Assembly (NCBI GenBank): GCA_963791575.1
Contig: CAWBSY010000002.1
Coordinates: forward strand, 372,001 to 436,000
Direction of reading: 5' to 3'
DNA from: JAOAPG01 sp963791575
GTDB lineage: Bacteria > Acidobacteriota > Terriglobia > Terriglobales > Acidobacteriaceae
Length of the DNA: 64,000 nt
Part shown: positions 34,430 to 44,188 of the stretch, one piece after another
How positions within the stretch are numbered: position 1 is the stretch's first letter
How the letters are laid out: each line of letters opens with the position of its first letter
Program-made: the position numbers and the translations under genes
Notes under the pieces: model-generated
The model's database searches: none
Seen by the model: the letters and a program-made list of their open reading frames with translations, nothing else
What the model was told of the DNA's origin: nothing

Positions 34430-35116
34430 CTATGCTTTCCGCACAACGGCAAGATGCAACTCTACCCGTGTCCTAAAGCCTAATCGTTCGTACAACCTCA
34501 CCGCTCGATCATTGTCTGCTCGTGAGTGGAGGAAGGGAATTTCTCCCCGATCTCTAATTCCCGCTAATACTGCCTTCATCAAAGTTGCAGCGTATCCATG
34601 ACCGATGTGGTCGGGATGGGTACACACTGCGCTCACTTCCGTATATCCCGGAACGGCCAGTCGCTCTCCCGCCATAGCCACAAGATTTCCCGACTGCCGG
34701 ATGCCCAAATAAGTTCCGAACTCACGCGTGCGAGTACCAAATGGCCCAGGCTTGGTCAGTTCGGTTAAAGCAAGCATTTCCGGTATGTCATCGGCGCCTA
34801 GCTCAATCAACTCGGGTGCTGATGACGACGCTCCAGAAAAATCCACCGGCTTCTCTTGTACCATCTGTAAGAGAGTTGCTCTGGCAATGACATTTAGATT
34901 TGCTGGAGGATCTTGCGGCTGATCGAGGAAAAGCGCGGCAGGTTCTCCGGGATTGAGCAAGGCTGCAAGCGAGCTAAATCCCCGCTCTGTCGGTTCCTTC
35001 AGTCCCGCAAGTGGACCGATATCAACCGGGAATCTACGGGCAAACTCGTTAGCTTCGGCGAAACGTGCCTGTCGGGTATTGAGAGCTGTCCAGATAACGT
35101 TGTCGAGAGGATGCAT
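34430..35116 (-). CDS. GNAT-family N-acetyltransferase
   Basis: The 228-aa product has the acetyl-CoA-binding GNAT core at its C-terminal half (VCTHPDHIGHGYAATLMKAV: motif A Q/RxxGxG/A-like) and the NDRAVRLYERLGF motif B. The N-terminal ~90 residues are a degenerate GNAT-like half seen in FR47-type proteins. It acetylates an unknown small molecule or protein. It stands alone, convergent with tonB. Confidence 0.85.
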   Translation of the reverse strand: MHPLDNVIWTALNTRQARFAEANEFARRFPVDIGPLAGLKEPTERGFSSLAALLNPGEPAALFLDQPQDPPANLNVIARATLLQMVQEKPVDFSGASSSAPELIELGADDIPEMLALTELTKPGPFGTRTREFGTYLGIRQSGNLVAMAGERLAVPGYTEVSAVCTHPDHIGHGYAATLMKAVLAGIRDRGEIPFLHSRADNDRAVRLYERLGFRTRVELHLAVVRKA

Positions 35117-35155
35117 GCTTTACGATGGGAATACCAATCTAATAAGTATTTTACC

Positions 35156-35263
35156 GGGAACTAACATCTAAGAACTGGCAACTCTAATTCGCAGTTTTTG
35201 AGAAAGCCAGTCAGTTCTAAAGCTTCATGTCGACTGGGAACTAATATCTAAGAACTGGCAACT
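35156..35263 (+). repeat. 28-bp direct repeat pair upstream of the esterase gene
   Basis: GGGAACTAA(C/T)ATCTAAGAACTGG... occurs at 35156-35183 and 35236-35263, 80 bp apart, with one mismatch. It may be a duplicated regulatory site or a recent slippage duplication. Confidence 0.6.
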
Positions 35264-35279
35264 GATTTTCTTAATTCGC

Positions 35280-36038
35280 ATGCCTTTCCAAGACACTCCG
35301 CTGCCTCCCCCGAGTGCACGTCTCGCCTACGGAGCCGATCCCAATCAGTTCGGCGAACTCCGTGTTCCCAATACCAAGGGCCCATTCCCGGTAGTCATGA
35401 ACATTCATGGAGGTTACTGGCGAGCCAAGTACAGCCTGGCAGAGGCCGATACCCTCTGTGCCGCGCTCACCGCCAAAGGACTCGCTACTTGGAACGTCGA
35501 ATACCGCCGCGTCGGCAACCGCGGAGGTGGATGGCCAGGCACATTCGAAGACATTCGCAGCGCCTACCGCTTTATTTCGCAAATCGCCCAGAAGAATAAT
35601 CTGGATCTCGCTCGAAGCTTGGTGATGGGCCATTCCGCCGGAGGGCAACTTGCACTGTGTCTGGCTGGCCACGAATCATCGGTTAAGAAAGTGGTTTCTC
35701 TGGCGGGGGTAGTTGACTTGCAACAAGCTTACGAACTTCATTTAGGTGACAACGCGGTCGTCGAATTTCTGGGTGGAGCGCCTAAAGCAGTGCCCGAGCA
35801 CTATCACGAAGCCGACCCAATGCGTCTCAAGATTGCTGCGGTCCAATGGCTCATTCACGGAGCTCCCGACGACACGGTGCCGGCTTCCCTGAGCCGAAGT
35901 TATGCGGAGAAGAAAAAGGCGCAAGGCGAAGACGTTCACTACCTGGAAATCGCGACCGCAAGTCACTCCGACTTGGTAGACCCGCATTCAATAGCATGGC
36001 CGAAGGTGGAAAGCACAGTGCTGCACTTGCTGACCTAA
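35280..36038 (+). CDS. Alpha/beta hydrolase (esterase/kynurenine-formamidase-like)
   Basis: The 252-aa product has MNIHGGYW (oxyanion HGG), the nucleophile elbow GHSAGGQLAL (Ser), an acid residue in the IHGAPDDTVP segment, and His in ASHSDLVD. It hydrolyses carboxyl esters or amides; the substrate is unknown. There is no signal peptide. The ATG lies in an A/T-rich leader after the 28-bp repeats. It overlaps the convergent DinB-like gene by 4 nt. Confidence 0.85.
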   Translation: MPFQDTPLPPPSARLAYGADPNQFGELRVPNTKGPFPVVMNIHGGYWRAKYSLAEADTLCAALTAKGLATWNVEYRRVGNRGGGWPGTFEDIRSAYRFISQIAQKNNLDLARSLVMGHSAGGQLALCLAGHESSVKKVVSLAGVVDLQQAYELHLGDNAVVEFLGGAPKAVPEHYHEADPMRLKIAAVQWLIHGAPDDTVPASLSRSYAEKKKAQGEDVHYLEIATASHSDLVDPHSIAWPKVESTVLHLLT

Positions 36039-36517
36039 CGGAGGGAGGCGGTTTCGCGCTTCAACTCGAAAGATAAATAAATCATCTGCCCGACATGATG
36101 ATCGAGATGAGTCACACATTGCAAAACCATGTTAAAGCGATTTCCGATCTGCTCGGCACCCTCCGCCGTATAGGGTAGAGCCCAGTCGCCGTCAGATTGG
36201 ACAGCGACCGTTCGCACAACAATATCAACTGCTTGGTTGAAACGCTGAAGCGCCTCCTCTTTCTTGAAATGATTCGTTTCTGCGAACTCCCGGGGACGAT
36301 CCCGCACATAACCGGTTTCCGCAATTTGTGCGCCTATGTAGTAGTTCAAGTTGCCCGTCAAATGCAACACAAGATGGCCAAAGCTGTTTCCAAAGCCAAA
36401 CGGCTTGCCCCAGAACTGCTCGTCGGTGAGGGGCGCTGCTAGTTCGTGGACCTTGTTGGCAAGAAGCGTGAAGCGGTTCGCCAAACCGGATGAAACGGTG
36501 TTGTTGAGACTGTCCAT
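36035..36517 (-). CDS. DinB-like four-helix protein
   Basis: The 160-aa product resembles the DinB/YfiT-like metal-binding superfamily: His residues at GHLVLHLTGN (~50) and VTHLDHHVGQM (~140) are in the positions of the usual three-His metal site. Members act as thiol-dependent S-transferases or have unknown roles. ATG 36517 begins MDSLNN. Confidence 0.75.
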   Translation of the reverse strand: MDSLNNTVSSGLANRFTLLANKVHELAAPLTDEQFWGKPFGFGNSFGHLVLHLTGNLNYYIGAQIAETGYVRDRPREFAETNHFKKEEALQRFNQAVDIVVRTVAVQSDGDWALPYTAEGAEQIGNRFNMVLQCVTHLDHHVGQMIYLSFELKRETASLR

Positions 36518-36541
36518 TCCTATTCCTTCACCTTTTTACAT

Positions 36542-36602
36542 TGTCATCCCGAGCGCAGGCTGCGTCGCAACGCGACGAAGACAAGTCGAGGGACCTGCTG
36601 TT
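36542..36602. repeat. Interspersed repeat of the TGTCATCCCGAGCG type
   Basis: TGTCATCCCGAGCG...GTCGAGGGACCTGCTGTT lies between convergent or tandem genes. The motif is known to recur in intergenic spaces of many acidobacterial and other soil genomes. It was seen once here, so the class assignment rests on memory of the motif. Confidence 0.45.
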
Positions 36603-36625
36603 CCTTTATTCCGATTGCATTCTGA

Positions 36626-37912
36626 CTACGCACAATTCCGCAACACCAGCGCCGAATTCTTCGATCCAAAAGCAATGCAATTGCATACCGCATGCTCAAT
36701 CGCTTTCTTTCGTCCCGCCGTCGGGACGTAATCCAAATCGCACTCCGGATCAGGCGACTCCAAATTAATCGTCGGAGGAATCTGCCCATTCTGCATGGCA
36801 ACAATAGTTGCCGCCACACCCGCCGCGCCGCAAGCTCCCTGAGGATGTCCGATTTGCGACTTCAACGCCGACATCGGAATCTCGCGCGCATGTTCTCCCA
36901 GTACCAATTTCAGAGCCCGCGTTTCGATACGATCATTTAATTGTGTTGAAGTTCCATGCAGATTCACGTATTGAACGCCTTCGGGAGCAATGCCTGCACC
37001 CTTCATCGCCAATCCGATTGCCCGTGCTGGCTCTTCGCCGCATTCTTGCAATCGCACCCGATGAAAGGCCTCACACGTTGAACCATATCCTGCAATCTCC
37101 GCCAGCATCTTCGCTCCGCGTGCACGTGCATGTTCGTATTCCTCGAGCACGAACATCCAAGCGCCTTCGGCCACCACGAATCCGTCACGATTCACGGAGA
37201 AAGGACGCGAGCCACGCGAAGGCTCTTCGTTCCACGAATCCGTAAGAATCTTCATCAGGATAAAGCCCTTAACAATCCCCAGCGCAATCGGTGCGTCGGC
37301 CCCGCCGCTTAACACCATGTCGAGCCGCCCCGACTGAATTTGCCGCATGGAATATCCAAAGGCATCCGTCGAAGATGTGCAGCCAGTCGTAATCACGTTG
37401 CTGGTGCCGCGCAACCCAAATCGCACACTAAGTTCGCTCGAAAGAGTTCCCATCACGCCAGTTGGCACGCAAAACAAACTCATCTTCGAATATTGCTGAT
37501 GAAAAAATAATCGGTACTGTTCTTCGGTGAATTCCTGTGATCCGCCGCCGGAGCCGAGAATCACTCCGAAACGCTGCTTTTCTTTCATTGGCAGGGAAGC
37601 GGCATCCAAACCTGCTCCACTCAATGCCTCGGTTGCCGCGGCCAAAGCCAGCGGCAAAACACGAGAGACGTGCTTACGTTCTTTTTTCTCGACCCATGCC
37701 AACTCGTCAAAGTTGGGAACCTCGCCAGCAATCTGCACCGGAATCTCAGCCGGATCGAATCGCGAGATGCGCCTAACCCCGCTGCGCCCTTCTAGAATGG
37801 CCTCAGAGAACGCCGCGTTCCCCACACCATTAGGACTCACAACGCCCATGCCTGTGATCACGACTCTTCGTTGCACTCTGCCTCCCGATTGCGTCAAAAG
37901 CCTTAAGCCCAA
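36626..37912 (-). CDS. fabF: Beta-ketoacyl-ACP synthase II
   Basis: The 428-aa product has the condensing-enzyme triad: Cys ~178 in TTGCTSSTDA, His in LHGTSTQLND and His in SQIGHPQGACG. It elongates acyl-ACP in fatty-acid synthesis. The ORF can also begin at GTG 37876 (VQRRVVITGMG), where the family usually starts; the first 12 residues are then not translated. No other fab genes are adjacent, so it may be a secondary or polyketide-type KAS. Confidence 0.88.
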   Translation of the reverse strand: MGLRLLTQSGGRVQRRVVITGMGVVSPNGVGNAAFSEAILEGRSGVRRISRFDPAEIPVQIAGEVPNFDELAWVEKKERKHVSRVLPLALAAATEALSGAGLDAASLPMKEKQRFGVILGSGGGSQEFTEEQYRLFFHQQYSKMSLFCVPTGVMGTLSSELSVRFGLRGTSNVITTGCTSSTDAFGYSMRQIQSGRLDMVLSGGADAPIALGIVKGFILMKILTDSWNEEPSRGSRPFSVNRDGFVVAEGAWMFVLEEYEHARARGAKMLAEIAGYGSTCEAFHRVRLQECGEEPARAIGLAMKGAGIAPEGVQYVNLHGTSTQLNDRIETRALKLVLGEHAREIPMSALKSQIGHPQGACGAAGVAATIVAMQNGQIPPTINLESPDPECDLDYVPTAGRKKAIEHAVCNCIAFGSKNSALVLRNCA

Positions 37913-37991
37913 ACTATATACGAACGGTGGAGCGCTCTGGATGAGAACGCCCCTTTACATTGTTAAGAATTTGTCATGCTCGAATTTGTCA

Positions 37992-38825
37992 CTAGGGATG
38001 AGCCGCTGCGGCCATCGACTTCGAGTCGGACCGTTTGTAGTCGGTGTATTTAATGATCTCTCGCATGACCACGTTTCTGAATTTGAAGTGAATCGTGCTG
38101 TCGACGCGCGTGTAAGCAGGAAACCAATTATGACCGTCAACCTGTTGGCGATAGGTTACAAACATCGGTTGAATATCCTGGACCTCCCGCTTCTTCGTAT
38201 GAATGCGATCGGGAAGGCTCTTGCCGCAAGTCTTGACGATTTGAAAATCGCTGCTGTCCACCCAAATCCGCCCTTGAAAATAGCGTTTATCTCGTTCGAG
38301 TTTTTGTGGTTCGACATGAAAGACGTAAGTGTTGAGTTCGTCGATGCGCTGCTGCCCGGCATAAAGCAACTTGTACTGCGGAAGCTCAGCGGTACCGAGG
38401 GTGAACGGCATAAAAACTCGAATATCTTCCAAGTCTTCCTGAGTGACCTCAATGCCTCTCAGAGTTGATTGCGTCGCATAAGTCACATTTTCCAAACGTT
38501 TCCCCTTATTGTCGTAAGAAATGTTCGTAACCTCTCTGAAGTCGCCCTCAGCCATCGTACCGTCCAAGGTCTGTATGAGTACGTCCTGCGTATAGGTGTA
38601 GTGGTTTCGCGCCTCTCTCATCGCCGCTTCAGCCGCAGTGAATTTGCTGATGATCGCCTGCAGAGTTATAGCCTGCGGCTGAGCCGAATCCAGTGGTCCA
38701 TTACCTTCTTCGCAATTAGTATCTGCTGCCAGCGCCATACGGCTCGCGCTGATGATAAAAATTAAACCTAAGAGGACAATTGTCCACAACCGGCTGAACC
38801 CGATTAGTCTCTCACTGATAGACAT
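37992..38825 (-). CDS. Secreted outer-membrane-lipoprotein-sorting-like protein
   Basis: The 277-aa product has a signal peptide (LWTIVLLGLIFIISASRMAL). The body has the incomplete beta-barrel pattern of LolA/LppX-like proteins (FHVEPQKLERDKRYFQGRIW, VDSSDFQIVKTCGK), which bind lipids or lipoproteins in the periplasm. No operon partner. This protein type is frequent in Acidobacteria; the exact role is unknown. Confidence 0.65.
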   Translation of the reverse strand: MSISERLIGFSRLWTIVLLGLIFIISASRMALAADTNCEEGNGPLDSAQPQAITLQAIISKFTAAEAAMREARNHYTYTQDVLIQTLDGTMAEGDFREVTNISYDNKGKRLENVTYATQSTLRGIEVTQEDLEDIRVFMPFTLGTAELPQYKLLYAGQQRIDELNTYVFHVEPQKLERDKRYFQGRIWVDSSDFQIVKTCGKSLPDRIHTKKREVQDIQPMFVTYRQQVDGHNWFPAYTRVDSTIHFKFRNVVMREIIKYTDYKRSDSKSMAAAAHP

Positions 38826-38932
38826 TTAGCCCTCGATCAATTTCGCGGAGAACAATATCGTGGAGAGTACAGCTGCGCAATAGAAAAGTGACGTTAGCCC
38901 GAAGATCGGCTTGCAGTAAGCAGCCTTACCGT

Positions 38933-39703
38933 TTACCGCGCAGTCCAACCGCCATCGATCAGAATGGTCTCGCCGGTAATAAGCGAAGCAGCCGGAGAAG
39001 CCAAAAACACTATAGCCCCTGCCACCTCCATCGGTTCGCCGATTCTATGTAGTGCCGCAATTCGGTCCACCACATCAGCGCGATTGGTCGGATTAGCCAG
39101 AAACTCCTCGGTTCCTGGAGTGTGAATAAACGTTGGAGCCACCGCATTCACGTTGATGTTGTACTTGCCCCACTCGACCGCCAGGCACTTCGTCAAATGC
39201 GTTATCCCTGCCTTGGTCATGCAATAAATCGATTCGCCGGGCAGTGCAGCAAAGCCTGCTTGCGAACTCATATTGATAATTCGCCCGCTCTTCTGCCGGA
39301 TCATCACCCTCCCCGCCGCCTGGCTCGCAAAAAATGTTCCTTTTAAGTTGACGGCGAGTGTCGCATCAAAATCTTTCTCATTCACATCTTCAGCCAAATT
39401 CTCCGGCGCAATGCCTGCATTATTCACCAGAATGTCGAGTCGACCAAAATGTCGAGCGGCTTGATCGACAGCCGCGGCAATCTGATCCATTCGCGTCATA
39501 TCCATCTGCAGGGACAGCGCCTTCCGTCCCATAGCTTCGATCTCGCCGACCAAGTCTTGTCCAGTCTTCACGTCGCGAAGTCCCAGCGCGACATCCGCTC
39601 CTGCATTTGCCAGAGCAAGGGAGATCGCTCGTCCCAAGCCCCGCGCCGCGCCGGTTACGAGCGCCACCTGTCCATTCAAATCAAATCGTGGAAAGTCGTT
39701 CAT
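38933..39703 (-). CDS. Short-chain dehydrogenase/reductase (FabG-like)
   Basis: The 256-aa classical SDR has TGAARGLG (NAD(P)-binding), NNAG, Ser in NMSSQAG, and YxxxK in YCMTK; the C-terminal ITGETILIDGG is the usual end of sugar/acyl SDRs. It reduces or oxidises a carbonyl group; the substrate is unknown. It is divergent from the ubiD gene. Confidence 0.88.
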   Translation of the reverse strand: MNDFPRFDLNGQVALVTGAARGLGRAISLALANAGADVALGLRDVKTGQDLVGEIEAMGRKALSLQMDMTRMDQIAAAVDQAARHFGRLDILVNNAGIAPENLAEDVNEKDFDATLAVNLKGTFFASQAAGRVMIRQKSGRIINMSSQAGFAALPGESIYCMTKAGITHLTKCLAVEWGKYNINVNAVAPTFIHTPGTEEFLANPTNRADVVDRIAALHRIGEPMEVAGAIVFLASPAASLITGETILIDGGWTAR

Positions 39704-39803
39704 TGCTCTCCTATGGATTCACGTTCAAGCGAGAACCAGATCGCTGCCATTATAATGAGCGCTCATCCAGCTGGCATTTGTGGAGCGAACATAAAGAGGA
39801 CTC

Positions 39804-41409
39804 TTGGCTTACGACGACCTACGCGAATGGATCAAAGCGCTCGACCGCGCTGGCGAACTGAAGAAGATCAAAACCGAAGTCGATCCCATTCTCGAAATCA
39901 CGGAGATAGCCGACCGCGTCTCGAAATCGGGTGCCCCGTCCTATCGCGTAGCGAAGGGCGGGGGGGCTGGCGGTCCCGCTCTGCTCTTTCAAAACATAAA
40001 AGGCCATCCCGGATCACAAGTCTTGATCAACCAATTCGGCTCTGCCCGCCGAATGAAACTCGCGCTCGAGGTGGACTCGCTCGACGAAGTAGCCGACCGC
40101 ATCCGCCACTTCATGGACGTGAAGTCTCCGCAAGGTTTTCTCGACAAAGTAAAAATGCTGCCCATGCTCGCCGAGATGGGAAAATTCTTCCCCAAGACTG
40201 TAGCCACTGGTCCCTGCAAAGAAGTGATCAAGCGCGACAACTTTTCGCTGCTCGATTTCCCAATCTTAAAATGCTGGCCCAAAGATGCCGGACGCTTCAT
40301 CACCCTGCCTTGTGTAACCACTCGCGATCCGAAAACCGGCAAGCGCAATGTTGGCATGTACCGGATGCAGATCTTCGACGAGCGGACCGCCGGGATGCAC
40401 TGGCAGCGCCAGAAGATCGGGGCTGAACATTATCGCGAGCGCATGCGCCAAGCAGCACAATCAGGGCCCGATGGAGAGCCGGGCGTTCCCGCCCATCAAA
40501 GCGCCGCTGCGGTTGACATCATGGCGCGATCGTCCGGCGGCTCGATAATCGCAGAAGGGAATCGCCCCGCCGGTCGCGATGGAAGTTGCGGTCGCCATCG
40601 GCACCGATCCCGCCATCACTTTTTCCGCTATCGTGCCCGCGCCTCCCGATGTCGAGGAATATCTCATCGCCGGATTCCTTCGCCAGAAGCCGGTCGAACT
40701 GGTCAAATGCGAAACTGTCGACCTCGAAGTTCCCGCCGCTTCCGAAATTGTTCTCGAAGGCTATGTTGAACTCGACGAACTCCGCACCGAGGGCCCGTTC
40801 GGCGATCACACCGGATTCTATTCACTCGAAGATCTCTATCCCGTCTTCCACGTGACCTGCGTCACGCATCGCAAGGATCCGATTTACTCCACCACTATCG
40901 TGGGCAAGCCACCCATGGAAGACGCTTACATGGGCAAAGCCGTCGAGCGCATCTTCCTGCCGCTCATGAAACTAACTATTCCCGAGATCGTGGACATCAA
41001 TCTTCCCGTCGAAGGCGTCTTTCACAATCTCATGCTCGTCTCGATCAAGAAGTCTTATCCCGGCCAGGCCCGCAAAGTAATGAACGCCGTCTGGTCGCTG
41101 GGACAAGCCATGTTCACCAAGTGCATCATCGTCGTCGATGAAGACGTGAACGTGCAGGACGTCGCCGATGTCACGCTTAAAGTTCTCAACCATATCGACC
41201 CTGAGCGCGACATCCAGTTCATGCTTGGTCCTATCGATTCACTCGATCACGCCTCCCGCCTGCCAAACTACGGATCGAAGATGGGCATCGACGCGACGCG
41301 TAAATGGCCCAGCGAAGGCTTTAACCGTCCGTGGCCCGATGAAATTTTGATGGATGAAAAAACAAAAACCCTAGTCGATAAGAAGTGGAAAGATCTGGGA
41401 CTCGACTAG
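39804..41409 (+). CDS. UbiD-family decarboxylase, one frameshift near 40555
   Basis: About 535 aa after joining. The N-terminal part opens with MAYDDLREWIKALDRAGELK and shows the UbiD substrate/prFMN region (RDNFSLLDFPILKCWPKDAG). A one-base shift near 40555 leads to IAPPVAMEVAVAIGTDPAIT and the C-terminal domain (TEGPFGDHTGFYS with the catalytic-type E/D residues, MNAVWSLGQAMFTKCIIVVD). It is a prenylated-FMN decarboxylase of aromatic or unsaturated acids; the ubiquinone role is one option, and menaquinone or aromatic degradation others. Start and stop are intact, so an indel error is likely. Confidence 0.85.
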
Positions 41410-41449
41410 CTCGTCTTGAATTAGCCGGTATTGAATCGCACCAAAACAC

Positions 41450-41482
41450 AAAAGGCACAGCTTTTGAGCTGCGCCTTTTTCT
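41450..41482 (+). terminator. Rho-independent terminator of the ubiD gene
   Basis: The stem AAAAGGCACAGCT/AGCTGCGCCTTTT (one mismatch) closes on a TTTG loop and is followed by TTTTTC. The rest of the 400-bp space to 41803 shows no gene. Confidence 0.75.
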
Positions 41483-41803
41483 TTAACCTTCTACTTCAAG
41501 CGTAGCATATTGAGCAGGGTATTTGCGCCACACTGCCGAGGTTTATTTCTCCGTTGGAATCAATGCAATACAACAAATCAAGCCCCGCCGAGGGCTTGAC
41601 AAGTATTTCCCAAAACGGGATTTTATTGCGAATTCGATCTCGCCGAGTAGATCGCGGCAGACTCACCAATGAAATTCTAAAACCGATAATTCTAAAGTTG
41701 TCATTTACATCTGCCGATTTTTAAGTGAACGAGAAAGCTCTGCGATCTCGCGGCGAACAGAACTCCTTACCAAGGCACCCCGGCGCAACCAACAACCTGA
41801 GCT

Positions 41804-43000
41804 ATGACTGCCAAAATTCTCTTCGTAGATGACGAGCCTGCCATCTTGCAAGGCTACCAGCGTTTGCTGCGCACCGATTTTCCCATTGATACAGCGGTGA
41901 GCGGCAAAGGTGCGTTGATAGCAATGGAAACCAAAGGTCCCTATGCTGTGGTGGTTTCCGACATGCGCATGCCCGAGATGGATGGCCTGGAGCTAATCTG
42001 CAAAATCAAAAGCATTTCGCCCGATACAGTTCGCATCGTTCTGACCGGACAAGCTTCGATGCCTGCCGCGATTGGAGCTATCAACAATGGCAGTATTTTT
42101 CGCTTCCTGACCAAACCTTGCAACAAGGAAACCATGAAGAAAACTCTCACAGCAGGCTTGGCGCAGGCTCGCTTGAATACTTCGGAAAAGGAAATTCTCG
42201 GCAGGACCCTCACAGCGTGTGTTCAAGTCGTAACCGAAGTTCTGAGTGTGGTAAATCCGGCGGCGTTCAGCCGAGCTATGCGGCTTCGGCGGTATATGGT
42301 CCAAGTAGTGAAAGCACTTGGACTGTCCAATCCATGGAAGTTTGAAGTTGCGGCAATGATGTCACAGCTGGGCTGCGTCACTATTGCTCCGGAGATCATT
42401 CTGGCAGTGCATACCAGCCAACTTCTGTCGGATGAAGATAGAGCCACCTACGACCACCACCCTATAATTGCGCAGCGTTTGCTCGAGAACATCCCGCGCA
42501 TGAAACAGATTGCCTGGATCATCGCACATCAAACCAAATCGGCTCCCGTGGCCATGAATTTTCCTGAGCGGGAATTAGTGGAGATGCGCGCGGGCGCTGA
42601 AATCCTGCGCGTCGCCCTTCAATTTGATGAACTGATGCAAAAAGGCGAATGCCGAGGGGCAGCCTGGACCATACTGAACCGCCGTTTCAAGAACTTAGAC
42701 ACGAAAATTCTTGATGCTTTGATAGATACCGATCAAGAATCCGAACACTCAAAGGTTCGCTCCCGAACGGTCGCGGAACTCGCCCCTGGAATGATTGTGC
42801 GAGAAGATGTTTTTTCGGCAAAAGGATCGTTACTTGCGGCGAAAGGGCAAGATGTAACGGCTCCGCTTATTTTGAAGTTGAAGAACTTCCAAGACAGTGG
42901 CGCGTTCTCAGGTACTTTTCTCGTTTCCGCAACCAACAGCGTTTCAGCGGAGACCATGCTCTCAGTTCCATCGAAAGAGCAATCCGCTGCCGGGACTTAG
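41804..43000 (+). CDS. Response regulator with degenerate HD-type output domain
   Basis: The 398-aa product has a receiver domain at residues 1-120 (LFVDDEPAILQGYQ, phospho-Asp in VVVSDMRMPEMDG, KPCNKETM). Residues ~135-320 have the helix pattern of an HD-GYP/HDOD domain (YDHHPIIAQRLLENIPRMKQ and AWIIAHQTKSAP), but the HDIGK and HHE-type metal ligands are not seen. Catalysis of c-di-GMP breakdown therefore looks unlikely. A ~75-residue C-terminal segment (AELAPGMIVREDVFSAKGSL) matches the end of many RpfG-type regulators. No kinase gene is adjacent. Confidence 0.8.
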   Translation: MTAKILFVDDEPAILQGYQRLLRTDFPIDTAVSGKGALIAMETKGPYAVVVSDMRMPEMDGLELICKIKSISPDTVRIVLTGQASMPAAIGAINNGSIFRFLTKPCNKETMKKTLTAGLAQARLNTSEKEILGRTLTACVQVVTEVLSVVNPAAFSRAMRLRRYMVQVVKALGLSNPWKFEVAAMMSQLGCVTIAPEIILAVHTSQLLSDEDRATYDHHPIIAQRLLENIPRMKQIAWIIAHQTKSAPVAMNFPERELVEMRAGAEILRVALQFDELMQKGECRGAAWTILNRRFKNLDTKILDALIDTDQESEHSKVRSRTVAELAPGMIVREDVFSAKGSLLAAKGQDVTAPLILKLKNFQDSGAFSGTFLVSATNSVSAETMLSVPSKEQSAAGT

Positions 43001-43041
43001 TATGTCCTTTGACCCAATCGCGAAAGGCCCAAAATGAAGGC

Positions 43042-44022
43042 TCACGCCTTTATTGTCCCGTCGATCTTCCCTAAAAAACTCTCCAACTCTGCTGGAAGCT
43101 CTTTCGAGAACGCCATCTCTACGCCGGTCCGGGGATGCTCTAGCCGTAGCGCCGCCGCATGCAAAAAATTCCGGGCCAACGAGATGCTACTCTCGTCTCT
43201 TGCGCGTATCTCAGCCGCTGCTCCATAAAGCGTGTCTCCCACCACCGGGTGTCCGAGGGACGAAAGATGCACGCGAATTTGGTGCGTGCGTCCAGTATCG
43301 ATCTGGACGTCAAGTAGGCTGAACTTCCCAAAAGCTGATTCGATTCGCCGCTTCACCTTATAGTGGGTAATAGCCTGTCTCCCGCCCCGTCCTCGAGTAG
43401 TCATGCGAGTGCGCCGCACGACATCCCGGCTGATTGCTGTATTGATCGTTCCGCTGTCCTGCTTTATCCATCCGTGCACTAATGCGATGTAGGTTTTCTT
43501 AACGACCCGTTTCGAAAATTGTGTCGCCAGCCGGCGGTGCGACTCGTCATTCTTTGCAACCACAATCAGCCCGCTGGTCAGCTTATCGAGCCGATGGACA
43601 ATTCCCGGACGCAAATCTCCGCCGACCTCGGAAAGCGATCCAAAGCGATGCAGCAGGGCATTCACCAGCGTGCCACGGTTGCGCTCGGCGTCCGTTGCTC
43701 CTGCTCCGGCATGTACCATCATTCCGGCAGGTTTGTTGACGACGGCGAGATCGTCATCTTCGTAAACGATGTCCAGCGGAATTTCCTCTGCCATGGCTCG
43801 CAAAGGGGGAAGTTGAACCGTTCCCAGAATCGCGATCCGTTCTCCGCCTCTAAGTCGCAGAGAAGGTTTGGGCAGTTCATCATTGACTAGTACTTTTTCT
43901 TCAGAGATAAGTTGTTGAATGCGAGCGCGGCTGGTGTCAACAAGTTCGGCGGCAAGAAATTGATCGATACGTTTCCCAGTATCTTCCGGGCGAGCTAAAA
44001 GGATTTTAGGAAATTCGGTCAC
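43042..44022 (-). CDS. RluD/RluA-family pseudouridine synthase
   Basis: The 326-aa product has an N-terminal S4 RNA-binding domain (GKRIDQFLAAELVDTSRARI), the catalytic GIVHRLDKLTSG (nucleophilic Asp) and the C-terminal GRTHQIRVHLSSLGHP. Enzymes of this type modify 23S rRNA helix 69 (RluD) or tRNA/rRNA (RluA/RluC). It is probably RluD by domain layout. Confidence 0.92.
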   Translation of the reverse strand: MTEFPKILLARPEDTGKRIDQFLAAELVDTSRARIQQLISEEKVLVNDELPKPSLRLRGGERIAILGTVQLPPLRAMAEEIPLDIVYEDDDLAVVNKPAGMMVHAGAGATDAERNRGTLVNALLHRFGSLSEVGGDLRPGIVHRLDKLTSGLIVVAKNDESHRRLATQFSKRVVKKTYIALVHGWIKQDSGTINTAISRDVVRRTRMTTRGRGGRQAITHYKVKRRIESAFGKFSLLDVQIDTGRTHQIRVHLSSLGHPVVGDTLYGAAAEIRARDESSISLARNFLHAAALRLEHPRTGVEMAFSKELPAELESFLGKIDGTIKA

Positions 44023-44188
44023 TGAGATGATGACGAGAGTGACAGACAGGATAACTCAGGGGAACTTGGAATCCTATATTCCCATGTAGTGACGGGGAAT
44101 CCCTTCGGCTTCGCTCAGGGTAGGCTCTCGCCGTACGCGAAGTTTTTCCCTTCACCCCTGTGCTTCTCTGTGACCTCTGTGGTTAACC
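44023..44188. repeat. Repeat-like intergenic element
   Basis: It contains GACGGGGAATCCCTTCGG (44091-44108) and CCTCTGTGGTTA near 44174, strings I associate with dispersed intergenic repeats in such genomes. There is no ORF. A genome-wide copy count would settle it. Confidence 0.3.
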
